Part shown: positions 16,598 to 25,652 of the stretch, piece by piece
How positions within the stretch are numbered: the stretch's first letter is position 1
Layout: every line of letters starts with the position of its first letter
Assembly: GCA_029960065.1 (NCBI GenBank)
Contig: JASCOF010000002.1
Coordinates: 1 to 64,000 of the forward strand
Direction of reading: 5' to 3'
Length of the DNA: 64,000 nucleotides
Origin: Flavobacteriaceae bacterium PS02336
Lineage (GTDB): Bacteria > Bacteroidota > Bacteroidia > Flavobacteriales > Flavobacteriaceae
The notes under the pieces: model-generated
The model's input: the letters and a program-made list of their open reading frames with translations, nothing else
Told to the model about the DNA's origin: nothing
Database searches by the model: none
Translations under genes and position numbers: made by a program

Positions 16598-17230
16598 ATG
16601 AAAAAAATAATGTTACTGGTGTGTACGGCACTAATGCTTGCCATAGCACCCACCGCTAAAGCCCAATGGGTAGTAACCGATCCGGCTAATCTGGCATCAG
16701 GAATTCTTAACTCCGCCAATGAGATTGTACAGACTTCATCTACCGTAAGTAATGTAGTGAAGAATTTCAAAGAAGTTGAAAAAGTCTATAAGCAAGGCAA
16801 GGAATACTACGATAAGCTGAAAGCGATCAACAATCTGGTAAAAGATGCCCGCAAAGTGCAGCAGACTGTTTTGCTGGTAGGTGATGTATCTGAAATGTAT
16901 GTTCAAAATTTTGGCAAGATGATGAACGATCCCAATTTCACACCACAGGAATTAGTTGCTATCGGTAACGGCTATTCGGCACTCCTTAACGAAAGTACTG
17001 AGCTACTGAAGGAATTAAAACAGATTGTAACCTCGTCAAGCCTTTCGCTGAATGACAAAGAACGTATGGACATCATCGACCGTGTGTATAAAGAAGTAAA
17101 GGAATACCACAGCCTTGTACGCTATTACACCAATAAAAATATCTCTGTAAGCTACCTGAGAGCGAAAAAGAAAGACGATGCCAAAAGAGTATTGGATCTC
17201 TACGGAACTTCAAATCAAAAATACTGGTAA
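16598..17230 (+). CDS. traI: Conjugal transfer protein TraI (DUF4141)
   Basis: A 210-residue exported protein with a signal peptide ending at TAKAQ (about residue 23) and a long helical, coiled-coil-like body (VVKNFKEVEKVYKQGKEYYD). It fits the DUF4141/TraI family of Bacteroidota conjugative elements and resembles VirB5 in size, position and helical content. The gene lies between traG and traJ and is two bases before the traJ start. Periplasmic or pilus-tip role by analogy only. Confidence 0.88.
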   Translation: MKKIMLLVCTALMLAIAPTAKAQWVVTDPANLASGILNSANEIVQTSSTVSNVVKNFKEVEKVYKQGKEYYDKLKAINNLVKDARKVQQTVLLVGDVSEMYVQNFGKMMNDPNFTPQELVAIGNGYSALLNESTELLKELKQIVTSSSLSLNDKERMDIIDRVYKEVKEYHSLVRYYTNKNISVSYLRAKKKDDAKRVLDLYGTSNQKYW

Positions 17231-17232
17231 AA

Positions 17233-18225
17233 ATGGAATGGAATAATCTTCATGAAGTTCTGCGGTCGCTCTACGATGATATGATGCCGCTTGCAGGCGA
17301 TATGGCAGCGGTGGCAAAAGGTTTGGCAGGATTAGGTGCATTATTCTATGTGGCATTAAAGGTTTGGCAGGCTTTAAGCCGTGCCGAACCTATTGATGTG
17401 TTTCCGCTATTAAGACCATTTGCTTTGGGACTGTGTATTATGTTCTTCCCAACCATTGTTTTGGGAACCATTAATGCGGTACTAAGCCCGGTAGTTACAG
17501 GAACACATTCCATATTAGAAAACCAGGTACTTGACCTGAACCTGTTGCAGCAACAAAAAGACCAGTTGGAGTATGAAGCAATGGTCAGAAATCCTGAAAC
17601 AGCCTATATGGTATCAGACGAAGAGTTTGATAAAAAGCTGGAAGAACTGGGATGGTCGCCCTCCGATATTGGAACAATGGCAGGTATGTATATGGACAGA
17701 ACCGCTTATCAGTTGGAAAAAGTAATAAAGGACTGGTTCCGTAATTTATTGGAAATACTGTTTCAGGCAGCAGCACTTGTCATAGATACTATACGAACGT
17801 TTTTCCTGATAGTCCTCTCCATACTCGGACCGATAGCCTTTGCCATTTCTGTGTGGGATGGATTTCAATCTACGCTCACCCAATGGCTCACGAGGTACGT
17901 CAGTGTCTATCTCTGGCTACCTGTTTCTGATTTGTTCAGCTCGATGCTGGCAAGGATACAATCACTCATATTGGAACGTGATATTGAAATGCTTGCAGAT
18001 CCGACCTACATACCTGATACGAGTAATACGGTGTACATCATATTTATGATCATTGGCATTATCGGATATTTTACAATACCGACGGTAACAGGCTGGATTA
18101 TCCAGGCAGGAGGTGCAGGAAACTTCACCCGTAATGTAAATCAGACCGCAATGAAAGCTGGAAATGTAGCAAGTGCCGGTGCTGGTTCAGCAGCAGGAAA
18201 TATTGGTGGTCAGCTAATGAAATAA
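17233..18225 (+). CDS. traJ: Conjugal transfer protein TraJ (VirB6-like)
   Basis: A 330-residue polytopic inner-membrane protein. It starts MEWNNLHEVLRSLYDDMMPL and has hydrophobic segments around LAGLGALFYVALKVWQAL, PFALGLCIMFFPTIVLGTI, FLIVLSILGPIAFAISVW and YIIFMIIGIIGYFTIPTVTG, and ends in a Gly/Ala-rich tail. This is the TraJ family, equivalent to VirB6 of type IV secretion. It is closely spaced with traI and traK. Intact. Confidence 0.92.
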   Translation: MEWNNLHEVLRSLYDDMMPLAGDMAAVAKGLAGLGALFYVALKVWQALSRAEPIDVFPLLRPFALGLCIMFFPTIVLGTINAVLSPVVTGTHSILENQVLDLNLLQQQKDQLEYEAMVRNPETAYMVSDEEFDKKLEELGWSPSDIGTMAGMYMDRTAYQLEKVIKDWFRNLLEILFQAAALVIDTIRTFFLIVLSILGPIAFAISVWDGFQSTLTQWLTRYVSVYLWLPVSDLFSSMLARIQSLILERDIEMLADPTYIPDTSNTVYIIFMIIGIIGYFTIPTVTGWIIQAGGAGNFTRNVNQTAMKAGNVASAGAGSAAGNIGGQLMK

Positions 18226-18251
18226 TGTAAAATAATTAATCATTAAAAAAA

Positions 18252-18875
18252 ATGGAATTTAAAACACTAAGAAATATTGAAAACAGCTTCAGACAGATTA
18301 GGCTTTACGCCATTGTGTTTGCCGTTCTCTGCATTAGTGTGGTAGGATATGCCGTATGGCAGTCCTACCGTTTTGCAGAAGAACAACGCCAGAAAGTTTA
18401 TGTGCTGGACAATGGAAAATCATTAATGTTAGCTCTTTCACAGGATGCCAGTATCAACCGCCCTGTAGAAGCAAGGGAACACGTTCGTCGCTTTCATGAA
18501 CTGTTTTTCACACTGGCTCCCGATAAGAATGCCATCGAAAGTAATATGAAACGGGCGTTTAACCTTGCCGATAAAAGTGCTTTTGACTATTACAAAGACC
18601 TTTCGGAAAAGGGCTATTACAACCGTATCATTTCGGGAAATGTACAGCAACGTATCGAAGTGGACAGTGTGGTCTGCAATTTCGATACCTATCCTTATGC
18701 AGTACGAACCTATGCCAAACAGTTCATTATCCGTTCAAGCAACGTAACCCGACGTAACCTTATTACTTCTTGTTATCTGGTGAATTCTGTCCGTTCAGAT
18801 AACAATCCGCAAGGGTTTAATATTGAAAAATTTGCTGTAACTGAAAACAGGGACATCGAAGTGATTGAACGCTAA
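18252..18875 (+). CDS. traK: Conjugal transfer protein TraK (VirB8-like)
   Basis: A 207-residue protein with a short cytoplasmic N-terminus (MEFKTLRNIENSFRQIRLYA), one membrane helix (IVFAVLCISVVGYAVWQSY) and a periplasmic domain with REHVRRFHELFFTLAPD. This is the TraK family, a VirB8-type scaffold of the secretion channel. Intact, and in operon with traJ. Confidence 0.92.
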   Translation: MEFKTLRNIENSFRQIRLYAIVFAVLCISVVGYAVWQSYRFAEEQRQKVYVLDNGKSLMLALSQDASINRPVEAREHVRRFHELFFTLAPDKNAIESNMKRAFNLADKSAFDYYKDLSEKGYYNRIISGNVQQRIEVDSVVCNFDTYPYAVRTYAKQFIIRSSNVTRRNLITSCYLVNSVRSDNNPQGFNIEKFAVTENRDIEVIER

Positions 18876-18886
18876 AAGAAAAAGTT

Positions 18887-19321
18887 ATGAAACAGTTACT
18901 TGATTTAGACACATTCGCAAAAACTCTTACAGATAAAGGATATAATGGTTATTTCCAGACGGAGGCGGCTTATGCCGACAAGCTCAAAGATAGCATTAGC
19001 AGATTTTTAGAGGCTTGTAATAACGGAACTGACAAACCGATGTTGCCTAACATTATGATGCTGAAAACCTATCTGGAATGGAATGGCGATGATAAGCCAA
19101 AGGTTGAATGCAATATGTGGGTAAAATATGAAAACGGTCTATTCGATGTTCAGAAAATGAACATTGAAAGAATAGATCAGTACGGGCAAATATTGAAGCA
19201 ATCGAAATTGACAGATCTATCTACAAATTCGGTTCCGACAAGAAAAGAAGCCATAGCACAAGTGTCCGAAAAGCCCAAAGAACAGTTATCTAACCCAAAC
19301 AGACGGTTCAGGATGCGATAA
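18887..19321 (+). CDS. Unknown protein inserted between traK and traL
   Basis: A 144-residue soluble protein with no signal peptide or membrane helix. It starts MKQLLDLDTFAKTLTDKGYN and ends with a basic, proline-containing tail (NPNRRFRMR). I do not recognise the family. It sits in the tra operon 11 bases after traK and 17 before traL. That position is empty in the canonical CTnDOT-type order, so it is an accessory gene of this operon type. A regulatory or replication-linked role is possible but not supported by any motif. Confidence 0.65.
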   Translation: MKQLLDLDTFAKTLTDKGYNGYFQTEAAYADKLKDSISRFLEACNNGTDKPMLPNIMMLKTYLEWNGDDKPKVECNMWVKYENGLFDVQKMNIERIDQYGQILKQSKLTDLSTNSVPTRKEAIAQVSEKPKEQLSNPNRRFRMR

Positions 19322-19338
19322 TCGATAATCATTAAGGT

Positions 19339-19626
19339 ATGAAAAAATTACGAGTAAATATGGACAGGTACTTTGACCAATTGGACGATCGCTGGCGGGA
19401 ACTACCTGTACGCAAACAACACCAATATACCCTTTACTTTTTTCTGGGTTATTTGCTGCTTACCGCAGGGGTCATTGCCAAAGTATGGTACGATACGGGA
19501 AAGTCTGAAAACGATATGAGAATTGAGCATATCGAAAACCCTATCCTCAAAAAAAGGGAAAGTCCTGCAAGCTTGCAGGACAGTATATCAACCATTTTAA
19601 AAAATAAGATTTATGAAAGAAAATGA
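19339..19626 (+). CDS. traL: Conjugal transfer protein TraL (DUF3989)
   Basis: A 95-residue protein with a basic N-terminal segment (LRVNMDRYFDQLDDRWRELP), one membrane helix (YTLYFFLGYLLLTAGVIAKV) and a short periplasmic tail. This is the TraL/DUF3989 family found immediately before traM. Its end overlaps the traM start by 14 bases, which indicates translational coupling. Confidence 0.88.
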   Translation: MKKLRVNMDRYFDQLDDRWRELPVRKQHQYTLYFFLGYLLLTAGVIAKVWYDTGKSENDMRIEHIENPILKKRESPASLQDSISTILKNKIYERK

Positions 19627-20956
19627 GAATAAAAAGACAGTTGTTCGGGTAACGGAAGGTAATCCGAAAGAAACGGCTGATGTGCTGCAAGACAGTACAC
19701 AGACAAAAACCGAAAAGCTTAAAAAGCCACTCATATTCGGTTTGATGGGCATCGTCTTCGTGGGATGTATGTACCTCATATTTAAGCCATCGGAAGATAA
19801 AAATGAGATGGAAAATATTGGGTTGAACGATGCTGTTCCACAGGCTACCGAGGCAGGGATGCAATCGGATAAGCAAAAGGCGTATGAGCTGGAAATGTTG
19901 GAGCAAAAAGATCGTGAAAAGCGAAATGCCCTGACAACGCTTTCAGATTACTGGAATACAGACAGCTCACTAAATACGGAAGAAGAAATTCCCGAAGAAG
20001 AGGACGGTTATGATTATAGCCCGGGACGAAATTCGGGAAGATCCGGCAATTCGGCATTGAACAGTTACCGTAATGCACAAAGTACATTAGGTTCATTCTA
20101 TCAGGATAATAATTCGGAAACAATGGAACTCCGCAGGCAATTGGATGAACTCAAAGAGCAATTGGCGGAAAAAGATGTACCTCGGGCTACAACGGTGGAT
20201 GACCAATTGGCATTGATGGAGAAATCTTATCAGATGGCAGCTAAGTATTTACCACAAGGCACTACAAATACAGGAGAAGCTGCACCTTCTGGTAATAACA
20301 ATACAGTTACCAATGCTTCTGCTGTAAATCAAAAAGAGCATTTTGTCGCATTCACACCAGCAAGGAAAAATACTGTTTCGGCGTTGTACCGTGAACCTTC
20401 GGATGCAGAGTTTTTAGCTGATTGGAGCCAAACTAAAAACCGTGGGTTTTATACCGCAGGTTCTACAGAGCAGGTGGTACAACCTAAAAACAGTATCAAA
20501 GCCAGCGTACACGAAACACAAACCGTTGTTGGTGAAACGGGTGTAAGACTGCGATTGCTGGAAACAGCCCAAACGCCTCAACGAACTATTCCCAAAGGAA
20601 CGATTGTAACTGCCAACGGCAAATTTCAGGGCGGACGTTTACAGCTAAAAATTACTTCCATAGAATTGGAGGGCAATATCATTCCGGTGGATATAACCAT
20701 TTATGATCTGGACGGACAGCAAGGTTTGTACGTTCCGTATTCACCCGAAATGAATGCTCTTACCGAAATGGCGGGTAATATGAGCCAAACAGGTGGAACC
20801 AGCGTAATGCTTACGCAGAATGCCGGACAACAGGTAGCGGCTGATTTAAGCCGTGGGGTGGTTCAGGGTATTTCGGGCTATTTCGCCAAAAAAGTAAGAA
20901 CACCAAAAGTTACGCTGAAAGCCGGACATCAGGTATTCCTTGTATCCAAAAAATAA
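19613..20956 (+). CDS. traM: Conjugal transfer protein TraM (VirB10-like)
   Basis: A 447-residue protein with a cytoplasmic N-terminus, one membrane helix (PLIFGLMGIVFVGCMYLIF, about residues 39-57), a long low-complexity and coiled-coil linker (LDELKEQLAEKDVPRATTVD) and a C-terminal beta domain (VRLRLLETAQTPQRTIPKGT to TLKAGHQVFLVSKK). This is the TraM family, equivalent to VirB10, which joins inner and outer membrane parts of the channel. Intact. Confidence 0.92.
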   Translation: MKENENKKTVVRVTEGNPKETADVLQDSTQTKTEKLKKPLIFGLMGIVFVGCMYLIFKPSEDKNEMENIGLNDAVPQATEAGMQSDKQKAYELEMLEQKDREKRNALTTLSDYWNTDSSLNTEEEIPEEEDGYDYSPGRNSGRSGNSALNSYRNAQSTLGSFYQDNNSETMELRRQLDELKEQLAEKDVPRATTVDDQLALMEKSYQMAAKYLPQGTTNTGEAAPSGNNNTVTNASAVNQKEHFVAFTPARKNTVSALYREPSDAEFLADWSQTKNRGFYTAGSTEQVVQPKNSIKASVHETQTVVGETGVRLRLLETAQTPQRTIPKGTIVTANGKFQGGRLQLKITSIELEGNIIPVDITIYDLDGQQGLYVPYSPEMNALTEMAGNMSQTGGTSVMLTQNAGQQVAADLSRGVVQGISGYFAKKVRTPKVTLKAGHQVFLVSKK

Positions 20957-20980
20957 TGTTAAACTCAAATAAATAGAAAA

Positions 20981-21874
20981 ATGAAAAATCATTTAAAAAC
21001 TTTTTGGGCTATTGCCCTGATACTCGGCTTTGCCGTACAATCTTATGCACAGGATAGTGTAAGAACTCCGCTCGCTTTAGGAAAGATAGCTCCTTACAAA
21101 ATGGAAGTAACCTACGATAAAACTTCGCATTTGATTTTCCCGACTGCTATACGTTATGTGGATTTGGGAAGTGAATACCTGATTGCCGGAAAGGCGGAAG
21201 ATGCGGAAAACGTATTGCGTGTGAAAGCATCAGTTAGGGATTTTGAAGCTGAAACAAATTTTTCCGTCATTACCAATGACGGTCGTTATTACTCTTTTGA
21301 TGTGTATTACAGTTCTTATCCCGAAGCGTTGAGCTATGACCTTTTGACGATGCAAAAAGCAGTTGATAAAGCCAACGGAAACGATGTGCTTTTTGAAGAA
21401 CTGGGCAACAATTCGCCCTCATTGGCAGGCTTACTGTTGGAAACCATTTACAAGAAAGACAAACGCATAGTAAAGCATATCGGGGCAAAGAGTTTTGGCA
21501 TCCAGTTTATCCTTAAAGGAATTTACATCCACAACGGTAAATATTATTTCCACACGGAATTGAGAAACAAAACCAATGTACCGTTTCAGATTGATTTTAT
21601 CAATTTCAAGGTGGTCGATAAAAAGGTTGCCAAACGTACCGTAGTGCAGGAACGACCAATGATACCGCTTCGTACTTACAAGCCACTGGATGAGATTGGT
21701 GGAAAATTGACAGAGCAAAATGTGTTCCTGTTAGATCAGTTTACAATTAGCGATGACAAAGTGTTGCTGATTGAAATTTTCGAGAAAAACGGAGGCAGGC
21801 ATCAAACGCTTCAGGTGGAAAATTTGGATTTAATCAAAGCTCGTTTGATTAACGATATGCACTTAAAATTTTAA
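20981..21874 (+). CDS. traN: Conjugal transfer protein TraN (VirB9-like)
   Basis: A 297-residue exported protein: signal peptide ending at QSYAQD, then a beta-rich domain with MEVTYDKTSHLIFPTAIRYV and a second domain with ILKGIYIHNGKYYFHTELRN. This is the TraN family (DUF4138), functionally like VirB9, partner of TraM in the outer-membrane core complex. Intact and in operon. Confidence 0.92.
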   Translation: MKNHLKTFWAIALILGFAVQSYAQDSVRTPLALGKIAPYKMEVTYDKTSHLIFPTAIRYVDLGSEYLIAGKAEDAENVLRVKASVRDFEAETNFSVITNDGRYYSFDVYYSSYPEALSYDLLTMQKAVDKANGNDVLFEELGNNSPSLAGLLLETIYKKDKRIVKHIGAKSFGIQFILKGIYIHNGKYYFHTELRNKTNVPFQIDFINFKVVDKKVAKRTVVQERPMIPLRTYKPLDEIGGKLTEQNVFLLDQFTISDDKVLLIEIFEKNGGRHQTLQVENLDLIKARLINDMHLKF

Positions 21875-21900
21875 TAACACTTTAAAACAATAGCAATAAA

Positions 21901-22461
21901 ATGAAAAAGTATATCTATACCGTGATGCTCATAATCTTGAGTATCACAACCAGTCAGGCTCAGCGAATGATACCTAAACAAAAAAGATTGGAAGTAAATG
22001 TTGGTGTATTGTCCGATGATAAAATCGGAAATGATTATTACATCAATATCGGTATGACCATAAATGGTAAGAATGGGAACTACCAGCTTTGGGCGTTGGA
22101 ATATACGCACCAATACCACGATTATAAAACTATCCGCATTCCGCAGGAAACCTACACTGCCGAAGGAGGCTATAGTTTCTTCCTTTTAGGCGATAGTAGA
22201 AAAAACATCACGCTGAACTTAGGCTTAACAGGTGTGGTCGGGTACGAAACCATTAACCGTGGCGAAGTGATGTTGTATGACGGAGCAAAGATTTTGAATG
22301 AAGACAACTTCATCTACGGAGCTGGTGGTCGTCTCACTTTTGAAACCTATCTCTCAGACCGATTTGTATTAGTTCTGCAAGGACGTACAAAAGTTTTGTG
22401 GGGTACGGATCTGGAACAATTCCGCCCGTCAGCAGGTGTGGGTTTAAGGTTTAACTTTTAA
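21901..22461 (+). CDS. traO: Conjugal transfer protein TraO
   Basis: A 186-residue exported protein with signal peptide ending at TTSQAQ. It is rich in beta-strands, with a porin-like ending (PSAGVGLRFNF) and an aromatic last residue typical of outer-membrane beta-barrels. This is the TraO family of Bacteroidota conjugative transposons. It lies between traN and the DUF3872 gene. Confidence 0.9.
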   Translation: MKKYIYTVMLIILSITTSQAQRMIPKQKRLEVNVGVLSDDKIGNDYYINIGMTINGKNGNYQLWALEYTHQYHDYKTIRIPQETYTAEGGYSFFLLGDSRKNITLNLGLTGVVGYETINRGEVMLYDGAKILNEDNFIYGAGGRLTFETYLSDRFVLVLQGRTKVLWGTDLEQFRPSAGVGLRFNF

Positions 22462-22472
22462 AACGTAGAACA

Positions 22473-22922
22473 ATGATAGCAATATTTAATAAATTCAGAA
22501 TGGTACTATTGCCAATATATGTTCTTTTGGCAATCCTTACAGTTTCGGTTACGTTGGTGTCTTGCAGTAAAGATGATGAACTCGAAATACAGAACGATTT
22601 TCCTTTTGAGGTCAATGTGATGCCTGTACCTAAAGATGTATCTAATGGGCAGACGGTAGAAATTCGTATCTCGATACAACGTACCGGAAATTACAGCAAC
22701 ACACAATACTATCTCCGTTATTTCCAGTTTGACGGAACGGGAACCTTACAGTATCATGATGAACCGCCTTATCAGCCAAACGATTTATACCCGTTAGCAA
22801 CGGAACAATTCAGGTTGTATTACACATCAACATCTGCTGTATCACAATCCTTTGAAGTCTGGATTTCGGACAGCTTTGGTAACGAAAAGCAACTGAGCTT
22901 TCAGTTTAATAGTAGTGATTAA
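22473..22922 (+). CDS. traQ: Conjugal transfer lipoprotein TraQ (DUF3872)
   Basis: A 149-residue protein with a hydrophobic N-terminus ending in a lipobox-like VTLVSCSKDDE, which predicts a lipoprotein. The Ig-like beta domain with VNVMPVPKDVSNGQTVEIRI fits DUF3872/TraQ. It is the last gene of the tra operon. The traP primase gene that lies between traO and traQ in CTnDOT-type elements is absent. A hairpin terminator follows. Confidence 0.88.
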   Translation: MIAIFNKFRMVLLPIYVLLAILTVSVTLVSCSKDDELEIQNDFPFEVNVMPVPKDVSNGQTVEIRISIQRTGNYSNTQYYLRYFQFDGTGTLQYHDEPPYQPNDLYPLATEQFRLYYTSTSAVSQSFEVWISDSFGNEKQLSFQFNSSD

Positions 22923-22948
22923 AGCGGCATTTTAGTTTATAAAAAAAC

Positions 22949-22978
22949 GGCTTACCGGATTTGGTGAGCCTTTTTTTA
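22949..22978 (+). terminator. Terminator of the tra operon
   Basis: GGCTTACC (22949-22956) pairs with GGTGAGCC (22963-22970) with one G-T pair, followed by T7. It lies 27 bases after the traQ stop. From here to 23175 nothing else is recognised. Confidence 0.75.
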
Positions 22979-23175
22979 TTTAACAGTTGGCATCTTAATC
23001 TTTATATCCTTATAATTCTTTTTTTGCGGCTGCTCGTCAATTTGGCGAGCATTTAATGACGGAAGAATTTACGAATAAGTACCCAAACTGCATAAATCTT
23101 GCGTATTATCCTTTAGGTATTACATGATAAATAGTGACACCTTTTAAATTTATGTAAATTTTTATCACTTTTTTC

Positions 23176-23209
23176 TTGACCGTTGACTATACTCCACGGT
23201 TTATATTTG
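23176..23209 (+). promoter_or_regulatory. MerR-type promoter/operator 1
   Basis: TTG at 23176-23178 and TATATTTG at 23202-23209 are separated by 23 bp, longer than the usual 19-21 bp and typical of MerR-activated promoters. A dyad GTTGA-N6-TCCAC at 23182-23197 lies in the spacer. The sequence closely resembles the site at 26089-26122 near the merR gene, so the same regulator should bind both. Confidence 0.75.
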
Positions 23210-23239
23210 CGTATGCAAATCTTTAAAAAATAATAGAAA

Positions 23240-23689
23240 ATGTTGAACAAAACATATAAAACGGCAGCAATAACCTTGGTGTTTTCATTGCTGGCAACAT
23301 GTGGTTATGCACAGAATCACTTAAAAAAAACTACTATGAAACAAGCGGAGAAAACGGTGTGCAGCAACGACTGCAATGCCAAAAATAAGTCAGAACAGAT
23401 GTCCTGCAAACTGACGAGTCCTGAGCTGCAAAGAAGAAAAGAAACCGCTATTGCAAGCTTAAAGGGTCAGGTAATTGAAAAAAAGGAACTTAAAAATGGT
23501 TTTGCTTATAAATTTTCGGGAGATGATAAGGTATTGGATGAACTGACAGAGTTTATCAAAACAGAAAGAAACTGCTGTGACTTTTTCACATTTGCAATGT
23601 CTGTAAGCGGAGATAAAAGCGAAGCCTGGCTGGAGCTAACAGGGGCAGATGGTGTGAAAGAATTTATAACTGCTGAACTGGATTTTTAA
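23240..23689 (+). CDS. Exported cysteine-rich protein of the MerR regulon
   Basis: A 149-residue protein with a signal peptide (TAAITLVFSLLATCGYAQ) followed by a linker with CSNDCN and a domain starting MSCKLTSPELQRRKE and containing TERNCCDFFTF. The domain resembles small proteins encoded next to metal-resistance genes, usually without a signal peptide; I cannot name the family with certainty. The paired cysteines could bind a soft metal or metalloid. The gene begins 31 bases after MerR-type promoter 1 and precedes the FTR1-like permease by 64 bases, so the two are probably one operon. Confidence 0.65.
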   Translation: MLNKTYKTAAITLVFSLLATCGYAQNHLKKTTMKQAEKTVCSNDCNAKNKSEQMSCKLTSPELQRRKETAIASLKGQVIEKKELKNGFAYKFSGDDKVLDELTEFIKTERNCCDFFTFAMSVSGDKSEAWLELTGADGVKEFITAELDF

Positions 23690-23753
23690 AAATACGTTCT
23701 ATAATACACGAAAAGCTATTAATTGACTATATATGTCACTATCTAAAATTTGA

Positions 23754-25631
23754 ATGAACAAAATTTATATTTATTTTCTTTTCTTCTTTCTTGGGACATC
23801 CCAGGCATTTTCGCAGACCGCCGAAAGAGATAAAGACTTACGCACTTTAGTAACCTTATTAGATTACATATCAAAAGATTATCCGGCAGCTGTGGAGGCT
23901 GGTAAAGTGGTCAATGAATTTGAATTCGCCGAAATGACCGAATTTGCCGAAAAAAGCATTGTACTGCAAAAAGAGTTATCACCCGCAATCAATAACAATA
24001 AGTTCAATGAACTGCAAACCTCTTTATTGGAATTGCAACAATCCATAGCCCATAAAAAGGAAAAGGAAAAAATTTCAGAAATTGCCTTAAACACCAAGAA
24101 CAGAATTCTTGATCTGGGATTACTGAAGATTACACCTGATCGCTATCCGTCTTTAAAAAATGGAGCTGTTTTATTTCAGGCCAACTGTGTTTCCTGTCAT
24201 GGGAACAAAGGTTTTGGTGACGGACCGGCCGGTAAAGCACTAGATCCGTCTCCCACTAATTTTCACGAAGCCGAAATATCTCCGCTCCAGGCATATAATG
24301 TTATCAAACTGGGTATTGAGGGGACAGGAATGGTTTCTTATGACCACTTGTCCGAAAGTGAAATCTGGGATCTTTCTTTTTATATCTTATCGCTTAAACA
24401 CGATAAGGATAATGCAAAAATCAAATTTCCCAACCGGTTACATCTGGACAGTATCAGCAAATGGAATGATGATGAGCTCCAAAGATTTCTGGATAAATCA
24501 CAGGAAAAAGTTACAGTAGGGCAGCTTCGCCACTATGAACCCGAAAGACCTGATCCCTTGGACGTGGCCATGGAAAATCTGAATCTTTCTTATGCCGTTT
24601 TCCAGAACGGAGACAATAAACAGGCTGAGAAACTGGCTTTAACTTCCTATCTCGAAGGTATAGAGCTTGTAGAAAACCTGCTGAGTGCCTCGTCGCCTTC
24701 TTTGGTAAGAGATATCGAACGGGACATGATCGCTTACCGAAAGGCTCTTCAGAATAAGGATAAAGAAAATGCAGAAAAGTATTACAACACGCTTAAAGAA
24801 GAAATCATTTCAGCAAAAAAAATATTGTCTGAAAAAGACTATTCCTTCGCTTTTATTTACGGTTCTGCCTTGTCCATATTAATAAGGGAAGCATTGGAAG
24901 CACTGTTGATCATCCTCATCATTTTAAGCGTTTTGAGACCAATGAAAGTTAAAAAAGCAGTTGTGGCAGTGCATTCTGGTTGGTTGCTTGCTGTGCTTAT
25001 TGGTATAGCAGGCTGGTTTTTTGTAGACAGCCTGATCAATCTAAGTGGAGCTTCGCGTGAGCTAATGGAAGGTATTGGAGCTATTGTAGCTGTTCTGGTA
25101 TTGCTCTTTGCCGGTATATGGCTTCATTCCCATTCCGAGATATCGAAGTGGACGCACTTTGTTAAAACCCGTATAAACCGTATTTCAGAAACAGGTAACT
25201 GGATGGGCTTATTTATTTTCGCTTTTATAGTTGTTTTCAGGGAAGCCTTTGAGGTGGTTCTGTTCCTTTCTTCATTGAAGCTGAACAATCCCGAAGTTGC
25301 AGGTTCTGCTATTAACTGGGCAGTGCTTACTTCAGTGGTTATCGTAGCCGCTATCACATTTGTCTTCCTGAAGTTTACTAAAAAGCTCCCGATTGGAAAA
25401 TTCTTCAAACTGGCATCCTATATGGTGGCTGTATTGGCAGTGGTATTGGCAGGTAAGGGAATTATGGCGTTTCAAGAAGCAGGTTACGTCCCTATTACGC
25501 CTGTTGGCTTTATACCACAAATAGACCTGCTGGGGATTTATCCAAATGTACAAACCCTCTCGGCACAGATTTTAATACTTGCTATTATTATATTTTTCAA
25601 TTGGAAAAACCGTAGGGGAAGCAAAGATTGA
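23754..25631 (+). CDS. Cytochrome c-FTR1 fusion permease (iron/lead transport type)
   Basis: A 625-residue fusion. A signal peptide is followed by a helical domain and a haem c domain with Cys145-x-x-Cys148-His149 in NCVSCHGNKG. A second helical stretch leads to a C-terminal FTR1 permease of about seven membrane helices with two R-E-x-x-E motifs, REALE 378-382 and REAFE 496-500, the iron-binding signature of FTR1/EfeU. Similar fusions include PbrT-like lead uptake proteins. The haem domain may couple metal oxidation to uptake. Expression is probably from the MerR-type promoter at 23176. Iron, lead or another metal remain possible substrates. Confidence 0.8.
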   Translation: MNKIYIYFLFFFLGTSQAFSQTAERDKDLRTLVTLLDYISKDYPAAVEAGKVVNEFEFAEMTEFAEKSIVLQKELSPAINNNKFNELQTSLLELQQSIAHKKEKEKISEIALNTKNRILDLGLLKITPDRYPSLKNGAVLFQANCVSCHGNKGFGDGPAGKALDPSPTNFHEAEISPLQAYNVIKLGIEGTGMVSYDHLSESEIWDLSFYILSLKHDKDNAKIKFPNRLHLDSISKWNDDELQRFLDKSQEKVTVGQLRHYEPERPDPLDVAMENLNLSYAVFQNGDNKQAEKLALTSYLEGIELVENLLSASSPSLVRDIERDMIAYRKALQNKDKENAEKYYNTLKEEIISAKKILSEKDYSFAFIYGSALSILIREALEALLIILIILSVLRPMKVKKAVVAVHSGWLLAVLIGIAGWFFVDSLINLSGASRELMEGIGAIVAVLVLLFAGIWLHSHSEISKWTHFVKTRINRISETGNWMGLFIFAFIVVFREAFEVVLFLSSLKLNNPEVAGSAINWAVLTSVVIVAAITFVFLKFTKKLPIGKFFKLASYMVAVLAVVLAGKGIMAFQEAGYVPITPVGFIPQIDLLGIYPNVQTLSAQILILAIIIFFNWKNRRGSKD

Positions 25632-25652
25632 TGTAATGTCCCCAGGGATTAT

